This document shows positions 35,449 to 45,073 of a stretch of DNA of 64,000 nt, piece after piece; the first letter of the stretch is position 1, and every line of letters begins with the position of its first letter. The notes under the pieces were generated by a model, which saw nothing but the letters and a program-made list of their open reading frames with translations, had not been told where the DNA came from and did not search any database. The translations under genes and the position numbers were made by a program. Origin of the DNA: Methylorubrum populi (GTDB lineage: Bacteria > Pseudomonadota > Alphaproteobacteria > Rhizobiales > Beijerinckiaceae); NCBI GenBank assembly GCA_020741775.1, contig DYYG01000011.1, positions 62,001 to 126,000 of the forward strand, given 5' to 3'.

Positions 35449-35972
35449 GGCAGCTTCTCCGCGAGGTCCGGCATCTCGGCCACCCGTGCGCCCTGCGACA
35501 GCTGCAGCGCCCGGATATAGGCGGCGATGGCCCAGCGGTCGCGCGGCTCGACCCGCGCGGCATAGGGATACATCACGCCGTAGCCCCGTGTGATGACGTC
35601 GACGAAATACGAGGCGGGGGCCGCCCGAAGGCGGTCCTCGTGATAGGAGGGCGGCGCCGGGAACCCCCGTTGCACCACCATGCCGTCGCCATGGCCGGTA
35701 TAGCCGTGGCAGGGCGTGCAGATCGCCTCGTAGCGCTGCCGCCCCCGCTCCATCAGCGCCGCATCCACCGGCGGCGGCTCGCGCAGGGCCGCCTCGCGGG
35801 CGAGCGCGCCGATTTCGACGGTGCCCTCCGGCGGACGGCGCGCCTCGGCACGGTCGGGGAAGAGCGGCGCCTTGCCATAGACCTCGTAGCGCCCCTGCAC
35901 GCGCATGGATTGGTCCTCGCAGGCGCCGAGGAGTGCGAGGAGGGGCAAGGCGAGGGCGAGGAGAGGCCTCAT
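35445..35972 (-). CDS. actE: ActE, monoheme cytochrome c lipoprotein
   Basis: The 175-residue protein starts MRPLLALALPLLALLGACED, a signal peptide with a lipobox (LLGAC), so it should be attached to the membrane by lipid. One heme motif CTPCH is present (about residue 85), and YGVMYPYAARVEPRDRWAIA provides the likely Met ligand. This is the usual ActE of alternative complex III, transferring electrons to the oxidase. Its ATG overlaps the ActD stop by four bases. Confidence 0.87.
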   Translation of the reverse strand: MRPLLALALPLLALLGACEDQSMRVQGRYEVYGKAPLFPDRAEARRPPEGTVEIGALAREAALREPPPVDAALMERGRQRYEAICTPCHGYTGHGDGMVVQRGFPAPPSYHEDRLRAAPASYFVDVITRGYGVMYPYAARVEPRDRWAIAAYIRALQLSQGARVAEMPDLAEKLP

Positions 35973-36487
35973 GGATGCATCTCCGCCACGAGCAGGGCAC
36001 CGCACCGCTCCAGACTCTCGCGCAGGGCCGTGGCGTCGGCATCCTTCGGCGCGACCAGGAGCAGGAAGCGGTCCTGGCTCGCCCGCTCGAATTGCGGGAT
36101 CGCGAAGAGCGGATGATGCAGGCGCGGCAGTCCGCAGGCCCAGAACAACGCGACGAGGCCGGCGATGGCGGCGACCAGAACACCGAACTCGAACGGCACC
36201 AGCAGGAAGACCGGCCAGGAATGCAGCGGGCGCCCGCCCGAATTCAGCGGATAGCCGATGACCGACGAGTACCATTGCAGGCCATACATCGCCGCCGCCG
36301 CGCCGAAGCCGGCCACAGCCATGACCGGCCGTACGGGATTGCGCGGCGGCGCGAAAGCCTCGGTCAGGTCGGGCACGGGAAAGGGCGTGAAGGCGTCGAG
36401 CGCCCTGTGGCCGTCGGCATTGGCGATCCGCATCGCCCGCACCAGCGCCTCCGGCGTGTCGAACTCGGCGAGCAGGGGCGCGCTCAT
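35969..36487 (-). CDS. actD: ActD, DUF3341 membrane subunit
   Basis: The 172-residue protein has a soluble N-terminal part (LLAEFDTPEALVRAMRIANA; ALDAFTPFPVPDLTEAF) and two membrane helices in the middle (PVMAVAGFGAAAAMYGLQWY; LVPFEFGVLVAAIAGLVALF), then a soluble end. This is the DUF3341 pattern of ActD. It overlaps both neighbours by four bases. Confidence 0.88.
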   Translation of the reverse strand: MSAPLLAEFDTPEALVRAMRIANADGHRALDAFTPFPVPDLTEAFAPPRNPVRPVMAVAGFGAAAAMYGLQWYSSVIGYPLNSGGRPLHSWPVFLLVPFEFGVLVAAIAGLVALFWACGLPRLHHPLFAIPQFERASQDRFLLLVAPKDADATALRESLERCGALLVAEMHP

Positions 36488-37866
36488 GCGGCTTTCCCCT
36501 TCGCCGCGCCCTCGTCATGGGCGATCTGGCTGACCTCGTGGATCGAGACGATGGGGAAGATCCGCGCCAGCACGAGGAAGCCGAAGGCGAACAGCCCGAG
36601 GGGAGCCAGCAGGATCACCACGTCGTAGAGGCTGACGTGATAGCTGCGCCAGAGGCTGACGGCGTAGCCGTGCGAGAGCGTGTTCCAGACGATCAGGATG
36701 CGCTCCAACCACATGCCGAGGTTGATCACGACCGAGATGATCGCCAGCGCCCAGAGATTGAGGCGGATGCGGGAGAACCACAAAGCCTGCGGCACGAGGC
36801 AATTGCAAAACAGCAGGCTGTAATAGAGCCAGCGGTAATCGCCGGTGAAGAAGAAGGCGATCACGGAGCGATCAGCATGCTCGCCGCCATACCATCCCAT
36901 GAACCACTCGGTGGCGTAGGAGACGGTCATGACGAGGCTGGCGAACAGCATCACCTTCGCCATCGCATCGAAATGAGCGGGGGTGATCACCGCCTGGAGC
37001 TTCAGGCCCCAGCGGATGATGATCGCCAGCAGCACCACCATGGCGAAGCCGGAATACATCGCGCCGACCACGAAATAGGGCGGGAAGATCGATTCCTGCC
37101 AGCCGGGCATCAGGCTCGCGGCGAAGTCGAGGCCGACGATGGAATGCACCGAGCAGACCAGCGGCACGGCGAGCGCGGCCATGGTCTTGTGGAAGGTTTC
37201 GTAGAGCGCCCAATGCCGGGCCGAGCCGCGCCAGCCGAAGGCGAGCGCCCCGTAGACCCGCTGTCCGAACCGCGTCTGGGCCCGGTCGCGCAGGGTGGCG
37301 AGGTCGGGCAGCAAGCCGGTGAACCAGAAGATCAGCGAGAACAGCAGGTAGCTGAGGATCGCCCAGAAATCCCACACCAGCGCCGAGCGCCATTGCGGCC
37401 AGAGATCCATGGTGTTCGGGTAGGGCGCGAGCCAATAGGCGTAGAGTGGCCGTCCGAGATGGATGATCGGGAAGATGCCGGCGATGGCGGCGGCGAACAG
37501 CGTCATCGCCTCGGCGAAGCGGTTGATTGAAGCCCGCCAGTGCTGGCGTGTCAGCAGCAGCATCGAGGAGATCAGGGTGCCGGCATTGCCGATGCCGATC
37601 CACCAGACGTAGTTGGCGATGGAGAAACCCCAGACCACCGTGGTGTTGACGCCCGACAGACCGATGCCGACGGTGAGCACCGCGCCGATGGCACCGAGCG
37701 TCAGCAGCACGAAGGGCAGCACGCCGAGGAAGGCGATCATCCAGGCCCGGCCGGGCCCACGCTTCTGGATCGGATCGGCGATGGCGGCGCAGATCTCGGC
37801 ATAGCCGAGGCGCTCGCTGGCGATCCATCGATGCGGCTGGCGATGTGCGTCGGCGGCCCCGCTCAC
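36484..37866 (-). CDS. actC: ActC, NrfD-like quinol-oxidising membrane subunit
   Basis: The 460-residue inner-membrane protein has about ten helices and NrfD/PsrC character, such as GIGNAGTLISSMLLLTRQHW and YWLAPYPNTMDLWPQWRSAL. In alternative complex III, ActC carries the quinol site and passes electrons to the Fe-S subunit. Translation starts at GTG 37866, overlapping the ActB stop by four bases. Confidence 0.92.
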   Translation of the reverse strand: MSGAADAHRQPHRWIASERLGYAEICAAIADPIQKRGPGRAWMIAFLGVLPFVLLTLGAIGAVLTVGIGLSGVNTTVVWGFSIANYVWWIGIGNAGTLISSMLLLTRQHWRASINRFAEAMTLFAAAIAGIFPIIHLGRPLYAYWLAPYPNTMDLWPQWRSALVWDFWAILSYLLFSLIFWFTGLLPDLATLRDRAQTRFGQRVYGALAFGWRGSARHWALYETFHKTMAALAVPLVCSVHSIVGLDFAASLMPGWQESIFPPYFVVGAMYSGFAMVVLLAIIIRWGLKLQAVITPAHFDAMAKVMLFASLVMTVSYATEWFMGWYGGEHADRSVIAFFFTGDYRWLYYSLLFCNCLVPQALWFSRIRLNLWALAIISVVINLGMWLERILIVWNTLSHGYAVSLWRSYHVSLYDVVILLAPLGLFAFGFLVLARIFPIVSIHEVSQIAHDEGAAKGKAA

Positions 37867-40673
37867 GCGTGATCCTCCTTGAGGTCCGGATGCGGGTCGC
37901 GCAGGTTCGCGAGATAGGTCGTGCGCGGCCGCGTGTTCAGCTCCTCCAGCAGAGCGTAATGGCGCGGATCCTTGCGCAGCTCGGCGATCGCATTGCCCGG
38001 CTTGGCGAGATCGCCGAAGCGGATTGCCTGGGTCGGGCAGGCGGATTGGCAGGCGGTGGCGACCGCACCCATCTCCCGCCCGTCGCGCTCGGCGGCCTGC
38101 CGCTCGCTGGCGATGCGCTGGATGCAGTAGGTGCACTTCTCCATCACGCCACGAGCTCGCACCGTGACGTTCGGGTTGCGCTGCGCCCGCACCGATTCCG
38201 CACCGAGATTGGCGTAGGGCTGGCCGTCGGCGTAGCCGAAGAAATTGAAGCGGCGGACCTTGTAGGGGCAGTTCGCCTCGCAGAAGCGGGTGCCGACGCA
38301 GCGATTATAAACCTGAAGGTTGAGCCCCTCGCCGTCGTGGACCGAGGCCGCCACGGGACAGACCGGCTCGCACGGCGCGTGCTCGCAATGCATGCAGGGA
38401 ACCGGCTGGAAGCCGGCCCGCGGCGCCTCGGAGCCTCCCGCGTCGTAGAGGTCGACGCGCAGCCAATGCATCATCCGGCCGCGGGCGATCTCCTCGGGCC
38501 CGACCACCGGCACATTGTTCTCGGATTGGCAGGAGAGGACACAGGCATTGCAGCCGATGCAGGCATTGGTGTCGATCACCATCGCCCAGGCATGGCCGTC
38601 GGCGTCGCTCTTCCAGGGGGAGAGAAGGGTCGGCTGGTCGTCACCGATGCCCTTGGGCTCAGCTCGGGCCAAGGCCGCGAGATCGATCTGGCGGAACAGC
38701 TTCTCGGTCTCGCCCTCGACCTGGACCTCGTTCTGTGTCCGCAGGATCGTCTCGGACTTGCCGGTTCGGGCAAGCTCGATGCCGGTCAGCAGAGACGGCG
38801 TGTCTTGCGTCGAAAGCCCGTAGGCGTCGGCACCGATGCCGTTGCCGATTGCGCCGGCCCGCTGGCGGCCATAGCCGAGGGTCAGAACGCCGACGCCCTC
38901 GGCGATGCCGGATTCGATCACGACCGGCACCTCGATGGCGCGGCCACCGGCACTGGCGCGCACCACGTCACCGGCCTCGATCCCGCGCCGCCCGGCCTCC
39001 TTGCGGGAGAGGGCCAACGCGTTGCCCCAGACTTGTTTCGAGATCGGCTTCGGGCATTCCTGAAGCCAGGCATTGTTGGCGAAGCGCCCGTCCCAAAGGC
39101 AGGGGTCGGGCCGCAGCTCGACGGTCAGACCTTCCTGGCGGCGGATCTCCGGCAGAGCGGGCAATCGCGGCTCACCGGGATCGACGAGCGGCGCGGCGCT
39201 GCCTTCGATCACGCCGTCATGCAGGCTCCTGCGCCACCATGCCTCGAAATCGGCACCCCCCCGATCCTTCCATGTCTCCCGGACGAGGGCGTAGCCCGCC
39301 GTCGCCGTTCGCCCCGCAAAGATCGGAAGGATCTCGTGCAGGGAGCGCCCGTCATAGAGCGGACGCAGCAGCGGCTGAACCACGCTCGCGGTGCCGTCGG
39401 TGGCGCGCAGATCCGACCAGCTCTCCAGCTCGTGTGTCAGCGGCAGATGCCAGTGGGTCGCGCCGGCGGTCTCGTCGCCGTGCAGGCCGGCATGGACGCT
39501 GAAGCGTGCCCGCTCGATACGCCGGGCCAGATCGAGGTCGGCGGGCGCGCTCGCCACAGGATCGGAGCCGAGGATGGCGAGGCAGGTCACCGAGCCCCGG
39601 TCGAGGGCCCCCGCGAGATCGGCGAGGCTCGCCGGGGTTCGGCCCTCGATCCGGTCGGGCGGTGCGATGTAATCGACGGGCGCTCGGAGGCGGGCATTGA
39701 TCCAATGGGCGAGGGCGTGCGCCTCCGGTGAGAGGGCGGGCCCGGCCAGGACCAGCGCCCGGCCTTCGTGCTCCGTGAGATCGGCGGCGGCCACGCGCGC
39801 GAAGCGGCGGGCCTCCTCCGGCAGCTCGGGGGCGGACAGCCCGGCGCCGAGGGCGTTGGCGATGGCCGCCAAGAGGGCGAGCTGGTCGACGGGATGCAGG
39901 GCGCGGCGCGCATCCGCCTTGATCCCGGTGAGCGTCAGCGCCGCCTCGGCGACGTAGAGGCGGCCGAACCGGGCCGGATCGCGGCGTCTCTCGCTGAAGG
40001 CCCGGGCGAGCCGGATCTGGTCCGGATCCGGCCCGAGCGGGTCGGCGCCGACACAGAGAATCGTCTCCGCCCGGTCGAGCCGGGGCAGGGCGCGAAGGGG
40101 ACGGCCGAAGGCGAGCTCGGCCCCGCGCGCGGCGTTCGCCTCGTCGATCGGCTCGTGGACGTGCCAGACCGCCTCCGGCAGGGCGCGCAGCAGGGCATCG
40201 ATCTGGCGGGCCAGGGTCGGCGAGGTGACGCGGCCGGTAACGAGGTGCAGACCGCGCCCGCCTGCCCCCCGCACCGATGCGAGCGGAGCGCTCAGTGCGC
40301 GCTCGAACATGTCCCAGGAGGCGATGCCGTTCACTCTCTCGGTCACCGTCCGCGAGCGGTCGGGATCGTAGAGGTCGAGGATCGCGGCCTCCGCGAACAC
40401 GTCCGTCGCGCCCAGACTCGCCGGATGCAGCGGGTTGCCCTCGATCTTGATCGGCCGCCCATCGACGGCGATGGCCTGAACGCCCCGGGCCCAGCCGCTC
40501 AGCGACAGGGCCGTAGCGTAGCGGACCGGCACGCCGGGCAGGAGCTGCTCGGGCGCGCGGACATAGGGCACGATCTCCTCGACCGGCTTGGAGCAGCCGC
40601 CGGCGGCGAGCGTGATGCCGGCGCCCAACAGGCGCAGGGCCTCGCGACGGGAGGGCGGGATCAGCGGTGGCAT
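37863..40673 (-). CDS. actB: ActB, fused molybdopterin-like and iron-sulfur subunit
   Basis: The 936-residue periplasmic subunit begins with a twin-arginine-like leader (SRREALRLLGAGITLAAGGC). The N-terminal 600 residues have the molybdopterin-oxidoreductase fold, which in this family lacks the cofactor. The C-terminal part is a four-cluster ferredoxin with CIGCNACVLSCQSENN, CMHCEHAPCEPVCP, CVGTRFCEANCPYK and CTYC with CQSACPT. The clusters carry electrons from ActC to the hemes. ATG 40673 is chosen; a GTG at 40682 is possible. It overlaps ActA by 13 bases. Confidence 0.92.
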   Translation of the reverse strand: MPPLIPPSRREALRLLGAGITLAAGGCSKPVEEIVPYVRAPEQLLPGVPVRYATALSLSGWARGVQAIAVDGRPIKIEGNPLHPASLGATDVFAEAAILDLYDPDRSRTVTERVNGIASWDMFERALSAPLASVRGAGGRGLHLVTGRVTSPTLARQIDALLRALPEAVWHVHEPIDEANAARGAELAFGRPLRALPRLDRAETILCVGADPLGPDPDQIRLARAFSERRRDPARFGRLYVAEAALTLTGIKADARRALHPVDQLALLAAIANALGAGLSAPELPEEARRFARVAAADLTEHEGRALVLAGPALSPEAHALAHWINARLRAPVDYIAPPDRIEGRTPASLADLAGALDRGSVTCLAILGSDPVASAPADLDLARRIERARFSVHAGLHGDETAGATHWHLPLTHELESWSDLRATDGTASVVQPLLRPLYDGRSLHEILPIFAGRTATAGYALVRETWKDRGGADFEAWWRRSLHDGVIEGSAAPLVDPGEPRLPALPEIRRQEGLTVELRPDPCLWDGRFANNAWLQECPKPISKQVWGNALALSRKEAGRRGIEAGDVVRASAGGRAIEVPVVIESGIAEGVGVLTLGYGRQRAGAIGNGIGADAYGLSTQDTPSLLTGIELARTGKSETILRTQNEVQVEGETEKLFRQIDLAALARAEPKGIGDDQPTLLSPWKSDADGHAWAMVIDTNACIGCNACVLSCQSENNVPVVGPEEIARGRMMHWLRVDLYDAGGSEAPRAGFQPVPCMHCEHAPCEPVCPVAASVHDGEGLNLQVYNRCVGTRFCEANCPYKVRRFNFFGYADGQPYANLGAESVRAQRNPNVTVRARGVMEKCTYCIQRIASERQAAERDGREMGAVATACQSACPTQAIRFGDLAKPGNAIAELRKDPRHYALLEELNTRPRTTYLANLRDPHPDLKEDHA

Positions 40674-41320
40674 ATCGAGCACTCGCTCAGCCGCTCAGGC
40701 GACTTGATGTGACGCTCCTGGACGAAGCGGGCGCCGATCGCCGCCTGATCGGCCGGCGGCTTCCAGGTCATGTCGAACACCGCCTCGTGCGGACGCAGAT
40801 TGGGCGCGGGGTCGCGGTGGCAATCGAGGCACCAGCCCATGGTGAGCGGAGCGGTCTGCCGCATCAGCTTCATGGTCTGAACCTCGCCGTGGCAGGTCGA
40901 GCAGCCGACGCCCTTGGCCACGTGAACCGAGTGATTGAAGTAGACATAGGCCGGCAGGTTGTGGACGCGGTTCCATCGAAGCGGGCGCCCCTCGGCCAAG
41001 CTCTGGCGCACTGGCGCCAGCATCGGCGCGTTGGTCCATTCCTGGGAATGGCAGCTCATGCAGGTCTCGGTCGGCGGGATGCCGGCGAAGGCGGCCTTCT
41101 CGACCGAGGTGTGGCAGTAGCGGCAATCGAGCCCGAGACCGCCGACATGGTGCTCGTGGCTGAACGGCACCGGCTGCTCACGGGTCACGTCCTGCGCCGT
41201 CGCGTAGGGTGAGCGCCACACCGCATAGGCCAGTCCGACCGCAAGGACCGGCACGGCCCCCAGAGAGGCGAGAACGACGCGAGCGACTGTATCCGCTCCC
41301 GGGTGAAAGATCTGCACCAT
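40661..41320 (-). CDS. actA: ActA, pentaheme cytochrome c
   Basis: The 219-residue protein has an N-terminal membrane anchor (VVLASLGAVPVLAVGLAYAV) and five heme motifs: CRYCH, CMSCH, CSTCH, CLDCH and CSICH. Five hemes is the normal number for ActA. It starts the leftward operon that continues through ActB-F and the caa3 oxidase. The upstream 41321-41520 sequence is AT-rich and should carry the promoter. Confidence 0.93.
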   Translation of the reverse strand: MVQIFHPGADTVARVVLASLGAVPVLAVGLAYAVWRSPYATAQDVTREQPVPFSHEHHVGGLGLDCRYCHTSVEKAAFAGIPPTETCMSCHSQEWTNAPMLAPVRQSLAEGRPLRWNRVHNLPAYVYFNHSVHVAKGVGCSTCHGEVQTMKLMRQTAPLTMGWCLDCHRDPAPNLRPHEAVFDMTWKPPADQAAIGARFVQERHIKSPERLSECSICHR

Positions 41321-41872
41321 CCCGCGCGAGACACCTTCTGTCCGCCCACTTCCCCATCGTTATAGGTCGAGGCTGGCCAAAACCTATTCGTGAACAAGAA
41401 AATCTGCGAATTTTCTTGGAACACAACTGAGATAACACAGCATAATTATACGAATTTGCAATGAAATACCAAAAATCATGACGCAATTAAAAACAATAAC
41501 GAGTATTTATTCGGCGTGAAGGCGCAAAGGTCTTGCACGTCTTTCCGTTCCGACCCCGATGCACATTGCTGCGCTGCGCGCCTCATCACCCTCCCGGCCC
41601 GGATCCGGCTCGTCTGCCCTCAAGCGAATAGCGGCACGAAAATGCCCCTACGGGCAGCAACCTCGGACGCGGGAGAAAGATCAATCGTGGCCGTGACGGG
41701 CTTTACCGCCGGCGGGAGGGCCATCTGAGGCGCTGATCCGGCGGCCCTCCGGCCGGTCTGCCAGGCCGGGGTCGGTAACCTTTCGGTAAACAAACAGAGT
41801 TAACGAAAGTCTCGAACTTCCCGTCGATCATTCTACGAGGTTGACCGGCCTCGTCAGCGGAAAGCCTGTGCC
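41321..41872. promoter_or_regulatory. Promoter region of the act-cox operon
   Basis: No gene is supported in these 552 bases. About 41390-41515 is strongly AT-rich and precedes the actA start, the expected place for its promoter. I could not identify a specific regulator site. The remaining stretch to 41872 precedes the plus-strand gene at 41873. Confidence 0.45.
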
Positions 41873-42709
41873 ATGTCGGAGAGGGTCGAAGCAGGCGCGG
41901 CCGCGGCGAAGAAGCCGGCCGCGATCTCAGCGGAAGAGATGCTGAAGCAGGCCGTCGCCGGCGCGACGAAGGCGAATGAGGCGCCCTCCGCCGGTGCCAT
42001 GTCGAAGCCGTCGCTGAAACTCCCCCGCTTCGGCGCCAATGCCCGGCTGGCGGTGGCGAGCCTGACGGCGCTGGCCTGCGGTCTCGCCATCGGCGTCCTG
42101 GCCGCGCCAGGACAAGGACCGGGCGATGCGCTCGCGCAAGTTCAAGCCGAACTGGCGACGGGACGGGCGGAAATGGCCCGGCTGTCGCAGGAATTCGACC
42201 GCCTCACCCGCACGGCGACGGCCGCCCGCGAAACGAGCGACGCTGCTCGCGGAGAAGCGAAGGCGCTCAGCGCCAGCCTAGCCGACCGGATCGGCCGCAC
42301 GGAGCAGAACCTAGAGCGGCGCCTGACCAGCCTGTCGGAGACGCTCACCCGCAGCGACCGCGAGCAGGGCGAACGGATCGCAGGACTGATCGCCCAACTG
42401 GAGAAGAAGGCACAGCCCGTCACCGCCGCCGCGCCACCAAAACCGGAACCGAAGGCCGAGGCGCGGATTGCGGAGCCGACCCAGACCGGTAGCCTGCCGG
42501 ACAAGGCGAAGAGCGAGACGGTCGAGAATTGGGCTCTGCGCGACGTCTATGACGGCGTCGCGGTGCTTGAGGATCGCCGCCGCCGCCTCGTCGAGGTAGC
42601 ACGCGGCGACGCCGTTCCGGGGGTAGGCCGCGTCGAGGCGATCGAGCGGCGCGGGCGGCAATGGGTCGTGGTCACCCGGCAAGGAGTGATCACGCCGCAG
42701 ACGTGGTGA
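41873..42709 (+). CDS. Membrane-anchored coiled-coil hypothetical protein
   Basis: The 278-residue protein has a cytosolic Ala/Lys-rich segment, one membrane helix (about 58-80: RLAVASLTALACGLAIGVLA), then a long periplasmic coiled coil (about 85-180: LSQEFDRLTRTATAARETSD and following) and a Pro-rich linker. The C-terminal domain (VENWALRDVYDGVAVLEDRR; VEAIERRGRQWVVVTRQGVI) looks like a small folded beta domain. The function is not recognised; it may be an envelope or secretion accessory protein. It converges with 42722-42937. Confidence 0.7.
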   Translation: MSERVEAGAAAAKKPAAISAEEMLKQAVAGATKANEAPSAGAMSKPSLKLPRFGANARLAVASLTALACGLAIGVLAAPGQGPGDALAQVQAELATGRAEMARLSQEFDRLTRTATAARETSDAARGEAKALSASLADRIGRTEQNLERRLTSLSETLTRSDREQGERIAGLIAQLEKKAQPVTAAAPPKPEPKAEARIAEPTQTGSLPDKAKSETVENWALRDVYDGVAVLEDRRRRLVEVARGDAVPGVGRVEAIERRGRQWVVVTRQGVITPQTW

Positions 42710-42721
42710 GAACAAGCGAAA

Positions 42722-42937
42722 TCAGTTCGCCGGCAGGATATCGAGCGGTGTGACGGCCGCGAGGGTCGTTCCCGGCAAGGCGGGCGACAGCTCGGCGAGT
42801 TTCGTCGCCCGCTCCGCCCGCAACCGGCCACGCTCACGGGCCTCCTCGCGCGCTTTCTGCGTCGGATGAAGGATCAAGGCGAGAAGCGTCTCGCCGTCGT
42901 CCGAAGTCGTGAGATGCTTCCCGTCAAAGACTGGCAT
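42722..42937 (-). CDS. Small hypothetical protein
   Basis: The 71-residue protein starts MPVFDGKHLTTSDDGETLLA, then a basic helical stretch (HPTQKAREEARERGRLRAER) and a Pro-rich end. It is charged, soluble and not recognised. ATG 42937 is preferred over a start at 42955. The stop lies 12 bp past the stop of the convergent plus-strand gene. Confidence 0.6.
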   Translation of the reverse strand: MPVFDGKHLTTSDDGETLLALILHPTQKAREEARERGRLRAERATKLAELSPALPGTTLAAVTPLDILPAN

Positions 42938-43120
42938 GGTCCGCTCCCGGCCCATCGAAGGCCCGCAGCTTCTGAGCGATAGCTCAACCGTTCGTGAAAA
43001 ACGGGGTTTCAGAGGATAAGTTCCACCGAACGCCCGTCCTTAACCGCGCTTTCATCTTTGCGGTGCGGCGGCATCCAGTGCAGTGCGAGATGGCACATGA
43101 TCTGGGCCGCCCGTAAAGTC

Positions 43121-44005
43121 TCAATTGTGAGGCAGATCCAAAGGATTGGCAGCAAATCCGCGACACTCGGTCTCGACTTGATAAAGGTGACCCGCCATCG
43201 GTTCGAGGGTCGGATCTCGCCCGCGCAGGCAAGTCGTGATGTAGAGTGTCGAGAGGTCAGGCCCGCCGAACGCACATTTCGTGACGAGGGGCGTCGGTAT
43301 CGGCAAGATCCGTTCGACGTGCCCGTCGGGTGTAAATCGTGTGATGCGTCCGGCTCCATAGTGGCAGATCCAGAGATGCCCATCGGCATCGAGGGTCAGT
43401 CCATCCGGCTTGCCCCAACTGCCCTCGAAACGGATCAGGGGGCGCGGCTCGCCGATGCGGCCGTTCCGGAAGTCGTGGACGCGGACGATGCCCTCGGCCG
43501 TATCGATGGTGTAGATCCGCTCACCGTCCGGGCTGACGAACGGACCGTTGGTGACAGCCGCTTGTCCGCCGAAGGTTTGGACGCCTTTGCCGTCCCAGAC
43601 ATGGAAGCTGCCCGTCGCCTCCTCTTCCGCGTCGTCCATGCTGCCGAAATAGAGCCGGCCGTCCGGCCCGATATTGCCGCTGTTGAGGCGGTTCCGCTCG
43701 GGGTGATCGGCGGGACGCGCCAGCGGCGAACGCGTGCCGTCCGAAAGCCGGAACAGGGCCACACCGGATCGGAAGCCGGCGACCACGCGGTCGGGGTCCG
43801 ATGTCGGCAAGGCAAAGCCGATCTTCTCATCGAGCGTCAGCCGGGTGGTTTCGCCGGTCTCCGGCCAGTGGCGCCAGATCGCCGGATTCTCGATATCGAC
43901 CCAGATCAGCGATCCGTCGCGGGCATCCCAGACGACTTCTTCGCCGAGGGCACAGCCGCAGGCGACGGTCACGCGCGGCGTGTGGGGATGCACAGGTGGG
44001 CTCAT
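43121..44005 (-). CDS. SMP-30/gluconolactonase-family protein
   Basis: The 294-residue six-bladed beta-propeller reads GCALGEEVVWDARDGSLIWV (start of the family motif with the metal Glu), RLNSGNIGPDGRLYFGSM (metal Asn) and WGKPDGLTLDADGHLWICHY (Asp). The SMP-30 group hydrolyses sugar lactones with a divalent metal, and the ligand residues are all present. It lies alone, with the thioredoxin-reductase-like gene 93 bases upstream on the same strand, so a specific sugar pathway cannot be named. Confidence 0.85.
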   Translation of the reverse strand: MSPPVHPHTPRVTVACGCALGEEVVWDARDGSLIWVDIENPAIWRHWPETGETTRLTLDEKIGFALPTSDPDRVVAGFRSGVALFRLSDGTRSPLARPADHPERNRLNSGNIGPDGRLYFGSMDDAEEEATGSFHVWDGKGVQTFGGQAAVTNGPFVSPDGERIYTIDTAEGIVRVHDFRNGRIGEPRPLIRFEGSWGKPDGLTLDADGHLWICHYGAGRITRFTPDGHVERILPIPTPLVTKCAFGGPDLSTLYITTCLRGRDPTLEPMAGHLYQVETECRGFAANPLDLPHN

Positions 44006-44097
44006 CGTCACTCCGGGACCGGACAGGGGACAGGGCGCATGGCCTCTGACCTCCCAACGCGCCGGACCGGAGCTTTGTCACGAAGGCGCGCCGGTTC

Positions 44098-45000
44098 TCA
44101 GCGCGTCGCCTCGGCGACGAACTCGGCATTGATGGCGAAGGCCGCCATTGCGCCCTCGGCGGCGGCCACGACAGCGAACTGCACCCGGCGCGAGGCATCG
44201 CCCGCCACGTAGAGACCGGGCACGTTGGTCTTCTCGTATTCGCGGGTCGGCACCACGCCTCGGGTCTCGTCGAGTTCGCAGCCGAGCTGAGCGATGAGCG
44301 GGGAGGGGCTGCAGGCGAACGGCATCAGGAACAGGGCGGCGCAAGCGATCTCGGTGCCGTCCCGGAAACGGAGGCAGGTCGGTCGGGCCTCGTCCCCTTC
44401 GAGCCGCGCGATCGCCGTCTCGACGATGCGGATGCCGTTGCGGGCGAGCCGGTCACGATCCTTGTCCGAGAGGTCGCCATCCTCGCCGTTCGTGCACAGG
44501 GTGACGTCCCCGCTCCAGCCGGTCAATTCGAGGGCGAGGCCGCAGCCGCCATGCCCGTGACCGTAGACGACGAGCGGACGGTCGCGGACCTCGAAGCCGT
44601 CGCAATAGGGGCAAGAATGCACGCCCGTGCCCCAATAGGTGTCGAAGCCTTCGATCGCGGGGATGTCCTGGGCGAGGCCGGTCGCCAGGATCAGGCGCCG
44701 TGCCCGTTCCCGCCGGCCATCGTCCTGCACGATGGTGAACCCATCCGGGTCGCGGTGCGCCTCGGCAACGCCAACGTCGCGGCATTCGACCGTGTCATAG
44801 CGGGCGAGGTCGGCGCGGCCCCGGTCCCTCAGATCGAAGGGCGGCGTCCCGTCGCGGGTAAACAGGCCCCAGGTCCGGGGCGTCGCGGCATTACGCGGGC
44901 TGCCCGCGTCGCAGAGCAGTACCCGGCGCCGGGCGCGACCGAGAATCAAGGCGGCGTTGAGCCCGGCCGGGCCGCCGCCCACGATGATCACGTCATGCAT
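44098..45000 (-). CDS. Thioredoxin-reductase-like flavoprotein
   Basis: The 300-residue protein has an N-terminal FAD motif VIIVGGGPAGLNAALILGRA, the redox pair CPYC near residue 130 (HSCPYCDGFEVRD), an NAD(P)-binding middle domain and the FAD-end motif GLYVAGDASRRVQFAVVAAA. CPYC replaces the usual CATC or CAVC of thioredoxin reductase, so it may reduce a different partner. ATG 45000 gives the full Rossmann start. The gene lies 73 bases after grxD and on the same strand, so it may be linked to glutaredoxin or thiol metabolism. Confidence 0.82.
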   Translation of the reverse strand: MHDVIIVGGGPAGLNAALILGRARRRVLLCDAGSPRNAATPRTWGLFTRDGTPPFDLRDRGRADLARYDTVECRDVGVAEAHRDPDGFTIVQDDGRRERARRLILATGLAQDIPAIEGFDTYWGTGVHSCPYCDGFEVRDRPLVVYGHGHGGCGLALELTGWSGDVTLCTNGEDGDLSDKDRDRLARNGIRIVETAIARLEGDEARPTCLRFRDGTEIACAALFLMPFACSPSPLIAQLGCELDETRGVVPTREYEKTNVPGLYVAGDASRRVQFAVVAAAEGAMAAFAINAEFVAEATR

Positions 45001-45073
45001 ACCGTTCCTCCCGGCGGTCTCGCCGGGGGACAAGCGCATGTCCCGGGAGATGGTTTCCCGGGATGCTCGGTCT

